The translations under genes were made by a program, and so were the position numbers. Below, in pieces: positions 14,101-25,419 of a stretch of 64,000 nt of DNA (positions are counted from its first letter, which is position 1; every line of letters begins with the position of its first letter). The stretch lies in contig JAIUJO010000082.1 of the NCBI GenBank assembly GCA_023846275.1, positions 234,001 through 298,000 on the forward strand, given 5' to 3'. The notes beneath the pieces were generated by a model, which saw only the letters and a program-made list of their open reading frames with translations, had not been told where the DNA came from and searched no databases. The stretch is from Vanilla planifolia (lineage: Eukaryota > Streptophyta > Magnoliopsida > Asparagales > Orchidaceae).

Positions 14101-14390
14101 CAAAATTTCCTTTAAAAATTAAATATAACGAATCTATTATTAAAAAATTGAAATTTAAAAAAACATTGTTAACAAAGATTTATTGGACCTTAAAAGGAAA
14201 CCTTAAATAGTAACTTTAAAATATATTTTTACAAACCTTCTTTAAAATATATTTTTATTTCTATTTGTTTATCTCTTTTGCTAAGACACATTTCAAATAG
14301 TATCAAAACGAAATCCCTTTTTGATGAGAAGAAATTCTTCAAAGAGAAAAATGACACAATGATATTTCAATGAATTTTAGTGTGAGTGCC
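8190..14390. other. AT desert without recognised genes
   Basis: Long A- and T-rich sequence with stops in every frame every few codons. A 71-codon frame at 10617-10832 (+) is lysine and isoleucine rich as expected by chance here. An 85-codon frame at 12020-12277 (-) is hydrophobic and unrecognised. From about 12.6 to 13.5 kb the composition is less extreme and resembles an LTR or untranslated region, but no partner repeat was found. Confidence 0.45.
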
Positions 14391-14950
14391 TTTCTCATAA
14401 GACCTGACCCTTTTTTAGTTAATATAATCTTTGTTGGAACACTAGGATTTCCATTCATTTTATTGCAGTACGTAAGGAGTTGTGAGAGCTGCTGCAATTT
14501 CCTTTCAATTTCATTTTAAATAAGTTCAAAATGCATAACAAAGCACCTCAAATTTAACAAAACTTGATAATGTTGAAGAAAGAGTGGTTAAGGTAGGGCA
14601 TCAAATAAGTTGTAGGTATTGAAACGCTTCTATCTCTTCTCTCCTTGTTGGAGTTCAAGAATCTGAAAGAGATTCTAGTGGGCTTTCGTGGTTTTGATGT
14701 TCCTTTTATCAAAATAAAGAGGACACGAGTTCCATTTAAGTATGATCCACCTCTTGGTTCCTGTCTGGCCACTTTTCATTCTCTCTCGACACATCAAAAT
14801 GATAGGCTTAGTGCAATTTGACTCCTGGGTTCCCTTGGTGGGTGAAGTAATGTCTACACTATGACTTATGAAAAGATTCCAGCAGTTACCTTATTAAATA
14901 AATGGTAACTTCTATCATATTTGGCACTTTAATCGAATCCATAAAAATCA
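14390..14950. other. Less AT-rich island of unknown origin
   Basis: About 560 bp with visibly more G+C and several CpG dinucleotides (near 14471, 14623, 14686, 14727 and 14932) between AT deserts. The minus strand has a 72-codon open frame (14554-14772) rich in Arg, Ser and Asn, with no family I recognise. It may be a younger insertion, an exon-like remnant or an LTR. It is included because its composition contrasts sharply with both flanks. Confidence 0.35.
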
Positions 14951-17900
14951 CTTCAAAGATCCAACCAATTAGAAGAGTATTAATAGATTCTTCTTGGGAA
15001 TTATCCAAACTTCCTAAACAACAAGATAGAGGTAAGATATAAAGGTACATATATTGTTAAATAATTTAAAAGAAATTAGACAACACATTATTATTAGTTG
15101 TTTAGAATTCTTTTCAAAGAATTAATTAAAAGAATAAGAGAAAAGTTACTTGAATGAAGGATCTTCTTAATAATTAACTTACACCAATTGTACTAAATAT
15201 TACTTTGAAAACGATTTTAAGAAAAAAAGGAAAATATAACATCATAGAACAATGCAAAAACAATAGTGCAAGTATAAATATTAAAAAAAATAAAAATTAT
15301 GAAAATTGTAAAATATTATAAATAATAGGTATAAAATATTAATAATTTATGATTTAAAAAACAATATTCATTTAAAATATTCATGGGAAATGAATGATTC
15401 ATAGCTATGATAAAAGCACATAAATAAAAAAAATAACAATACATAAATTGTGTGAATTCGTTGACTAAAAGTTTCAATTAAAATAAAAATTTGTTTATCT
15501 TCTATTTCACAAAATATTATAATAAAACTACAAAAAAGTAAATTTTTTGCATCAAAATAATTTTAAGGCATTATGCCTTTGTAAAATATAAAATATATAT
15601 AACATAAAAAAATGTTGTTTACATGAAAAAAATTAAAAATTTTGAAAATAAGTTACATAATATATTGATAAAACAATTCATTAAATACTCTTACAAATGT
15701 ATGAAATATCAAAAAAAATTTCTACAAACAAAAAGGAATGATGTTATGCAATGTAAATAGAAAGCACAAAACAATTAAATTGTTAAAGCACTCATAATTT
15801 ACAATTTTAATCTTTTTCTGTAATGTTCATTGTTATGTGAAAGCAATTCATCAAGAAATAAGAGGATGATAAAAGTTAACAAGTGTAAATTGATTAACAA
15901 AGAAAATCACAAATATTTATAATTATTTTAGTATCATGTACATTCTTTATCCAAAATATGAAATGCACAAAAATCTTCTTATAATTGAAGACGTTTTGCT
16001 AATGGAATTATCACCAATTAGTAATGTTGTTATAAGAAACTACAATATTTAAAAAAGTTATGTTAGTCTAAGAAAATGTTAAAAATTTAAGATTAGTTAA
16101 AAAAGAAAATGACAAAAGGAGAGAATATTTATTTAATTATACAATACATTAATGGCATTCGTCAATAAGGAAAGACAAATGGCACCTTATTGGGTTCAGA
16201 AGCTTTTAAAGGATTAAAAATATTTCAAAAAGTAATTAAAATAAAAGAATATTTAAGACTTTAAAAAATATGCATAACTCACATATAGATATATATAGAA
16301 AAAACCTAAAAATGAATTTAATAGAATATTTAAAATATTATCCAAAATGTGCATAACAAGTAGTTAAGTATGTTCCCCAAACCTAAAATTTTAAAGATGC
16401 TTAGGATCAATGTGGAGAAGGCCTATGGACATGTGAGATCGCTTTCATGTTATCATAGTGCCTAAATATGGGTATCACTACTGAAAAGCATGAATTTTCA
16501 TTTTTATAATTTCATTTTTTATTATGTAAATATTTTTATTTTAAGTAAATACAAGAATACATTTCACTACTACTATTCACCACTAAAATGCTATTTTCAA
16601 GGTATTCTTACAACTTTTGAAATGGTAAGACAATTTAATACTTGTATATATTTCCTTTAAGAATTTTAATTTTCAAATGTCCTTATGAGTTTTTAATTTT
16701 CAATATTTTTAATTGCCTTTATTTCATTTTTATATGCCTCTTCGTTTGAAAGTAAGTTAATTTTTTTGTGGAATAATTCATTCATAATTCTAATTAATTT
16801 AAAATTTTATTTATAATATTCATTTTTTTTCTTTTGTATTGGGTTATTCATCTATAAAAACATATAGCGTTACCTAGAAAGTAACTTTTAATTTTTTTTT
16901 GCTTAGAATAATATTTAATATTTTTAATAACTAAAACTATACTTATATTTATATTTATGTAAAATGTTTATTCAATTTCAGTTTTTAATTTTAATAAAAA
17001 AACAATTTTTTCCCAACAACAAATAACCCTTTAGCCACCTAAAACTTTTCATTTTTTTATAGCAAGAGTTTTTTAAAAAAAATGAAAAAAATTATTATGT
17101 TACGAAGTGCTAAAAAATTAAATTAAAAAGAATAATTGAAAAATGAAAATTTTTGTACAACATAAAAGCTTTTTATAATATTTAATTGAAGTGAAAAAAT
17201 GTAATATAGGTTATTAGTTAGAAAATTTTAAAAATTGTAACGAACTAATTCATCTTATTTATAACTTTTAATTATTGGAGCCAACATTAACCAAAAATAG
17301 TATTTAGGAAATATAAAATCTTTACAAAAATGCTACTATAAATGATAAATCAATAAAAAGAGGTACAACATAATGGACAAAACTAAAAGTTGAAATTACA
17401 TATGAAATATTTTAAAAAATAGTTATTTAACCCTTTATAATATCTTTGTAAAAATAAAAAAAAATCATGATAAAAGAAAAAAAAGTAAAAGAGAATGCTA
17501 GTTTTTAGAAGAAATTTTGTTAGAAAAAATTTCTTAATATTCCTCTCATAAAGGTGTAATGAAAATAAATTTTAAATATTTTATGTTAGTAGCATGTCAA
17601 AAAAATTAATGTTATTATAATATAATAAAAAATGCTTGTCTACCAAGATGGTGTGAATAAGAAAAAATAACTAACATATTTTAAAATGATTAGTATGCAT
17701 TAGTTTGAATTTATTTTATTAAAACTCTTAGTGGTAACATAAAAATAATACCAAATTTATATGTTGATAATTTTGTGCATAATTATTAATATAATACTTT
17801 TTCATTAAAAAAATATGAAACTTGATTCTTAATGAATATAAAGAAAACATTTCGATTATTTAAAAGAATGAGTGTTACAAATAATTGATAAGTATCTATA

Positions 17901-20900
17901 CAAATAAATAATTTACAAATGAGTATAACGAAATTTAAATACTAATATTAGGAAAATGGCAAAAATGTTTTTAGAAAAATTCAATTTTTAAAAGATTATT
18001 GTAATTGGTAAAATATTTTAATATATTGACTAAAATGATATTACTATTTCAAACGTAAACATTTTATGATTAAAATTTATAACATAAAGCATTAAAATGA
18101 GAAATCATAAAATATTGATAACTTAATTATAACAAGTTAACATAAACAAAAATTATATCAATAGAGCGAATATATAATGTCATTTATACTACATGTCAAT
18201 AAAGAATTTAAGTTATAATTGTACTTAAAAAATATTTTATTCACAAATAGTAATCCGAAGTTAGAAAACAATTTTCATGTAAAATAAAATACTTATAACA
18301 TTCTAATTGTGATAAATTTTCCAATAATATATTAAATAGATTAAAAAATAAAAAAAGTTATAGAAAAGTATAATATTTTTAATATTTCTGTTATCGTAAC
18401 CACAATAGATTTATGGATATATTTTATTCCACGTAAACTCTACCTACATGTGGAAAAGTATAAAGCATTAAAAAAAATTATGCAAATTTATAAAATACTT
18501 TTAATAACTTAACAAAAAATAATATTTTATTTTAATTGTTGATTGGTATTCAAAATGTTTAATAAAATAATATTGTTTGATATAACTCTCATGTTGTCAT
18601 TATATTTTAAAAACTAAGATGTTTTAAAAATAAATCTAATTTTGCAAACAAATTTCTTAAACATGCAACCACTAAATATAAAATTAAAGAAACATATATT
18701 AGTTGTATTTAAAAAGGAAAAGACATTAAAAATGTCCATATAATACATTGAGGATGGGTTTTCTTAGGTAATCTACAGTTTATGAGACTTAAATTTAAGA
18801 AAAATATTTTTAAAAAAACTTATGTCATTCTTATAGATAGTAATCTACCTTGAATATTATAAATGATATTTTTTTGTGAAGTTGAAAAGAAAGTTCTATA
18901 TAATGTGAGCATGGCAAATTTTTAGAAAAAATATTGCCTAAAATAAGCAAGTAATTATTAAATCCTAAAAAGTATAAAATGACAAAAAGTTTCCAAAATG
19001 TTAATGGAAATTAATTTAAAAATAAATATCATTAAATATAATAACATAAATTCTTTAAAAAATAAAAATTATCTGTTTATAAAATGGGCAAAATTTTTTA
19101 ATATATATTCAAAAAATTATCTATTACATGAAAGTGAACTTTTTAATTGTATGATATCTTAACAAGAAAAATCACAATAAATAGAAACATGGATAGTTTC
19201 TCATTTGAATAAAATATAATAGAATACAAAGAGATCATTAAGAAAAATAAAATTTCATGAGCAAGTAAAAATAAGTTATTGAAAATAACAATCTTTAATA
19301 ACATATATATCTACATATATAACTGTTAGAATAATAGTAATGTAGAACATTCAATAATTATTTGAAACAAATTTAACGAACTAATTTCAATTTCTAATAA
19401 ACTTGTTGAATAAAAGATATTTTCAATAATAAAAGATTTCTTCTATTATTGCACATGTCATAAATGAGCTATTATACGTAGCAAATGCTTATACAATTTA
19501 AAAAACTTGTATTAATTTTTAAATTAAATAACTTAAAAAAAGAGCTATGATAAACATAATAAAGAATTGTCGAAAAGATAAACATCTATCATTAGTATTG
19601 CAAAATATTAAAAATATCTTAACAAAATGAATGAAGTTAATAAAATAAGCAAACCAATGACCGTGCCGAAGATAAAATGTCAAGAAAATAAAAAGCCATG
19701 AACATAACTTAATAATTTAAATATTGAAATTATTTTAACATTTAATTCAAAAATAATATTCTCATTTTGGCCAGCCTGATAATGATTTAGGAAGCGATGA
19801 AGTCAACTAACATGTGAAATTGTTTATAAGTTATATGAGGCAAAATATGCAAGATTGGATGAGTGAATTATGTACTTAATAATTTTTTTATTATAAAATT
19901 TTTGGAGAAAAAGTTTACAACAAAAAGAATTTTTAAAATAAGAGAGGTCAACATTAAATGAAATACATAAGTATTTTTAAATGGTTAAGCCAAACCTTGA
20001 GCCTATATCCACCCCTAATGACTAATTGGACTTCTAAAAATCAATCATTTTTATCGAAGCTAATAAACCAAATGCACAAAGATACTCTAATGAGACACCA
20101 AAGTCTATAAAAAGTTTGACTACAAAAAAATGGTTACAACAAATTTAAAAAATTTTGCGGCACTGAGGGCATGAAAATAAAAAAATACATTTTTTGTAAA
20201 ATCATGAAATTAAAAGCATATTTAAAATTTTAAAATTAATGTATACTACGAAATAATTATATCTTACATCATATGAATTACTAAATATTGACCAAAAAGT
20301 TTTTAAAACATTTTATAAATTATTTTAAGTAAAAGTGAAATAACACTTAAATATATTACTAACATGAAATAAAATTTTCTTAGTAAATCAATATTTAGAA
20401 ATGTTAATTTTTTACAATGAAATGTTAAATATAATAAATATTGTTAAGAAATTTAACCTGTCAAAAAATGAAGAAACTATTGAACAAAATTTAGTTGTTG
20501 TGTTCCACAAATACAACACAAGTGCTTAGCATTTTGTGCAAACATTATCTTTAATACTTGGTTAAAAAAGAAATTTGAAAATAAATGAATTATATATGAT
20601 TAACATTAAAAAATTAAATGCCATTAAAATATCTACATAGTATATTAACAAAACATTTTGTAAATGGTGCAAAAAAAAACATAATGTTGTAAATCAAGAA
20701 ATTTAGAAAGTTGAAAAGTAGAAACAATTACAATAATGAAATGACTAAAAAATAAAAAATAATAGGTACATAAATTTACAAAATAGTATTCATAATATTT
20801 ATGTCTTAACTAATGTCCAAAGACCCAATAAGTTATGTGAAAAAAAAAACATTGAAAACGTAGATTATTTTAAATCTTAAAATGTTTATGCAAAAGAAGT

Positions 20901-22960
20901 GAGAAAATTATAAAATCATTGAAATAGTTTATGTCATTTACTAATAAAGTGTTTCATTAAAGTTTACTTTCTATTATATAATAAACTTATTAATTGATTA
21001 AGTAATTTGAAGTAGGTAGGCTATGTGACATAAATGAATGATATAAAACATGACATTCAAAACAATAATGGATTAAAAATCTCCCAAGTTTTAAAAAAAT
21101 GGCATAAAATATTTAGCAATATATAACAAACGTGTAAAATTTATTTGTTTGACATATTCATGAGAGAATATTTTGACTTGTGCATCAAAAAATGAGTTTT
21201 CTTATTATTACAAATAGAAAAGAGTTAAATATTTAAATTATATAATTTAAAGAAAAAATAAAACAATTAAAATAATATGATACTTTAATTTTAAAAAATC
21301 ATGAAAAGTAATTTAACAAAAGATTTGTGCATCTTGAAAATAAATTAGCATTAACTTTTTTATTAACATAGGCAAAATAAATTTAATTTCGTAAATACAA
21401 ATTGCTATGAATTTTAACATATTAAGATGTAATTATTCTAACAACATAAAAAATGCTTAAAACTATGTGCATATAGTTTCTACAAAAATTTTCTTATTCT
21501 AACCCCAAATTTAAAAATATAATTAAATCTGAAGAAAATAAAAAAGTTAAGATATCTAAAGGAAATTTAAAATCTTAAAAATTATTTTTGTTGAAGTGGA
21601 AAAAAAATATTACCTAAGAAAATAATTAATGATATTTTATTTTAAAAATATGTTAAATAAAAAAATTTAAAATATTAAGGAATTGTATAAAAATTAAATC
21701 AATACAAAAAGTTTAATAAAAAAATAGAAATTGATATGGAGACGTTTGCATTTCAATTTTTAAATCCCATTTTGTAGAGTAAGCTAAAAAACTATTTGAG
21801 ATAACTCTATAAGGATATTATGTAGTAATAGTTTTTTTAAGCTATTATGAATATGTTGTTATAACTAGTGAAATTTAAAAACTTTAATGTGGCATGGCAT
21901 ACATACACCTGAAGATTGATTGAAGATTGGTGGCTCTACATAATGGCTTGCTGAACTTCCTGATATAGAGTCAAGTGGGTTTAATTAATATTTTGTTACC
22001 AAAATATTTCAAGATCTTATGTTCATTACATTTTAATTAGGAAAACCATTAAACCTTTCCTTTATAGATAAGTTGTAATTACTTTAAAAAAAGAAGGAAT
22101 TATTCCAATTAAACCATTCCTCTTGAGTTTCATTCTGCATGTTTAGCTCTATGGCACATAGTATTCAGAAAAAAAACATCATAGAATCATAATATGTGAT
22201 ATAAATTAAGAAATTAAGCTTAAAATAAGCATAGTTATTTCTCTAGTTCTTGGTCATCAAACATGATGACTAATGTTACGTATGTGTGATCTAGCTTTTG
22301 TAGTCATTTACTAGTTAAAATTACAACTATAAATGGGTCATATATTTACAATGATCTCATTATGCATATATGACTTTCATTTGAGGTAGAAATATAAAGT
22401 GTGAACATTGTTTTACAAGTTATCTATCTTGTTATATTCTTTTTAATGTTCTAAGAGTTGAGTTATTCTACATATTTATACAAACTCCTTTTCATTTGTG
22501 TAAAATGTTTATCTCTTATTAGAATCCCAAGTCTCGATTAAACAGAAATTGAGTTGAACATGTATGATATAATTTTTCATATTGATATTATTCATCATTT
22601 AACAATGATGTCAATCCCCTTCTTGTTAGTATGTTGTATGTTCCATATAAGAGTAGGCATTCGTTTCTGTGTTTTTGTATATCTTCCATATAAAAGTAGA
22701 TTGTTCTACTTGTGTGATTCATTTTCATTCATTTCTTAGAGGACTAAAGAATAAAATTTTATAATATTGTTATAAAAATACCATATTCTTTATGTGTATG
22801 ACTTTTTCATTAAGTTAAAATTTGTTAACAAAAAATTATCATATTATTGTGAGCTTATATCGTACAAAACATTCCTAATAGATCTATATATTATTGAATT
22901 ACTTAAGAAGACTTAAGGAAATAAAGTTATCACCAAACAATAAAATAATGCAAGATATCA
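14950..22960. other. AT desert without recognised genes
   Basis: Mostly A-rich on the plus strand, dense in stops, with no motif I can defend. 19.75-20.1 kb and 21.88-22.7 kb are slightly less AT-rich. A 61-codon frame at 22554-22739 (+) is hydrophobic and unassigned; lying just 5' of the LINE, it could be remains of that element's upstream part. Confidence 0.4.
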
Positions 22961-23110
22961 CTAAGGAGGAAATAATGATATCAATTTTAATATGAATTTA
23001 GATAGCACTCTCGGCCCAAATGTTTTTAATGGAAAATTCTTCACTAATTAATTGGATTTAATCTCAAATGTTTGTTTGTTGTACCAAAGGAATTTTTATA
23101 AAACCTCCAG
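22960..23110 (+). pseudogene. LINE RT N-terminal segment
   Basis: The frame first reads DITKEEIM and then, in the same region, STLGPNVFNGKFF followed by LDLISNVC. This matches the LINE block 'iT.eEi..al..m...KAPGPDGF.g.Ff...W.li..dv', with APGPDGF now LGPNVF. This segment precedes the RT fingers. It continues into a 63-codon frame (to 23243) that is less easily aligned. The loss of D in GPDGF to N again fits a G-to-A change. Confidence 0.7.
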
Positions 23111-23417
23111 TTCTTTGGGAGATTTTAGGCTCAAAGATTACATAATTCATAAGTCTCATAACCTCGAAATTCTTGTTGATTTTATACCAAATATCCTTCC
23201 AAATATCACGAAAATAATATTCATAATGATTTTTGTTGATTAAATATAACAAGTTTTTGATAGGTTGATTTCTCTAAAGAAAACTAGTTTTATAAATGTA
23301 GACATATTCTACAAAACATATTTTAAGTTTAGTAATTCGTATACTCTCTTATCAATAAAAATAAAGTGACAATTTTATTGTTAAGTAGGATTTGAGGAAT
23401 ATGAATTACACATATCA

Positions 23418-23830
23418 TTGAAATTTCTTTGTAAGACACTTTCCAAGCATAATGTTAATAACAATCTTATTAAGGTGCTTACTAATATTCTTTGCAATAC
23501 AAGGATATCAATAATCAATAGTGGATCACCAAGTAACATTTTTCTACTCTTAATCAATCCTAATCAAGGAAATTCTATATATTCTTTCATTTTCATCTCA
23601 TTCATGGAGTTCTTCAAAATAAGTCCTCATAACATTTTTGCTCAAAAAAGAATGATATTATATGGACAACGTAGATGAGCTATACCTATCAGTCTCCTAG
23701 CTTATGCAAACAACATAATTATCATTATTACAGAACTTCTAAAAACTATTGTTAATCTTAGTCAGCTTCTATAGCTCTTCCAAGACTCTACAAGGTTCTT
23801 AAATATAAAAATTAAAAGTGAGGACATCTG
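23418..23830 (+). pseudogene. LINE RT core, catalytic Asp pair lost
   Basis: An 86-codon open frame carries NLIKVLTNILCNTRISI, then SGSPSNIF, then QGNSIYSFIFISFMEF. This is the LINE block 'INGSPS..F.L.RG.RQGDPLSP.LFIL.ME.L', with QGDPLSP now QGNSIYS. Just beyond a stop comes LLAYANNIIII, followed by NLSQLL and LNIKIKSE. This is the catalytic motif FADD..L: both Asp codons are now AAC (23709-23714), so the enzyme would be dead. In a live element this domain does target-primed reverse transcription. The family call is very secure. Confidence 0.9.
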
Positions 23831-23954
23831 TAGAAATAGAAAGAGTATACGCCTCGTAAATCAAATTGCATTCCTTTGGCTTGTTTGTGCTACACACTAT
23901 ATATAGGTTAGAAGAAAGTATCTTATTTTCAAAATTTGATTAATAAAATTAGAA

Positions 23955-24330
23955 AAAGATTTCCTTAGGTGGAAAATGATGTTGTTCTCTATCAAGGATG
24001 GGCTCATTCTGACCAAGCATGCCATTTCCTCAATTCCAATATATAATGTAATGACAAGTAAACTCCTAATGTAGGTTTATAATAGATGTAAAAAGGAATG
24101 ACTTGACTTTTATTGGTAGACAATGAAGGAAATCGTAAGCATCACTTGGCAAGGAAAAAAAATAATTTCCTATTAGAAGAAACTACCCTTGGTGTTTAGA
24201 AAATCAAGAAAATGATGAAACATTTTATGTAAAACTTAATTAGTAGATACTCACGAACAACACTTTGCGGTCTAACTACTTGTCAATAAAACACCAATGC
24301 TCTGTTGCATCAAGAATGAAATCCAACACA
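23955..24330 (+). pseudogene. LINE RT C-terminal (thumb/connection) region
   Basis: The frame reads KLEKDFLRWKMMLFSIKDG, LILTKHAISSIPIYNVMTSK, and later RKSRK, NILCKT and LLVNK, with four or more stops. It matches the plant L1 region 'kL..WK...LS.aGR..LIksvLsSiPiY.m....P' and the following 'LGgLGirk.r.mN.ALLcKw.wRl'. The two blocks keep their usual spacing, which supports one element rather than two. Confidence 0.8.
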
Positions 24331-25039
24331 TGGGTTAGCATGCAAAGGATGGAACTTTTTATTACAAAGAATGTAAATTGGTCTAACTCAATGAATTTAT
24401 TTTATATGGCTTCTAACTTGTGATGTGTTGTTTAGTTGTCATTCTATGTAGGTTTATTTGAGATGAAAAGAGCTAATTCTAAAATTTAGATGAAAATTAT
24501 GGGGAACCAATTGCCATTTAAAGATGTTAATGTTAACATGGATAGTATTCAAAAAAATGTGGCATTTCCATTTAACTTAATGAACCTAAACTTCCAACTT
24601 GCTTTAATGTTGCAACCATGTCCAAATGAGGATTCAATTATCCATGCTTTTTTATTATCAAGAAGATAAATAAGTGTGGGTTATTTTTTAAAATAATTTA
24701 CCTATTATGCAAGTTAATACCTATAAAATCATGAAATGAATTACATCATGCAACAAGAATGGTAAAATGAAATTTGTATTGGAGAGGTCATAATCACACT
24801 GCCCACTTTAATATTATAGAATATTGGAAAAGCTAACATAGTTAAGAATATTGAGTAATTAAGTGAAATAGTAATAAATGTTATATATGTAATATTAAAG
24901 AGAATTGTAGCTTGACGATAAGCGTTTTTCTAGTAAACATTTTAGGAATATGTCAAACGAATGAATTTGTGAATAAAAGATTAATTGTTAAGAACATTGG
25001 AAAAAATAATGGTAGCAATTAGTGGTTACATCAATGATC

Positions 25040-25415
25040 TGGATGTAGTTAAAAATCATTGGTGAGATGCTATTCATCAATTGAAGTGTTATTGTAGTTA
25101 GAATTATTAGAAACAATTTAAAGGAAGTGTGTTTACATTTTTTTAATATTTAAATAAATCAAATAACACATAAAGTCAATGTAATAGCCATAGCTAGGTG
25201 TCTTCAATTATGCAACCAATTGCAAATTAGCAATTTATAAATTTTAGAGGATTATAGTGTGTTATTGAATCTATTCCAAGATCGAAAAAATATACAATGG
25301 GAGTTACCAAATTGCATGATGTAAGTATTGAAACTAGTTTGGTAAACATAAAGTGGATCTTAGTATACAAAGAAATAATAATGTGGCCATATATTTTGCT
25401 AAATAAACTACACTA
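25040..25415 (+). pseudogene. LINE C-terminal RNase H domain
   Basis: Two stops apart, the frame reads VIVVRIIRNNLKEVCLHFF, then INQITHKVNVIAIARCLQLC, NQLQISNL and LLNLFQDRKNIQWELPNC. A different frame at about 25369 gives QRNNNVAIYFAK. This matches the RNase H tail of plant L1 elements: 'GGViRn..G.v...f...ig..tNn.AE..Ai..gLqlc..l.i.nl.iEgDs..li.....' and the final 'yREgNnvADyfAk'. RNase H removes the RNA strand after reverse transcription; only some plant LINE lineages carry it, which narrows the family. Confidence 0.8.
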
Positions 25416-25419
25416 AAAA

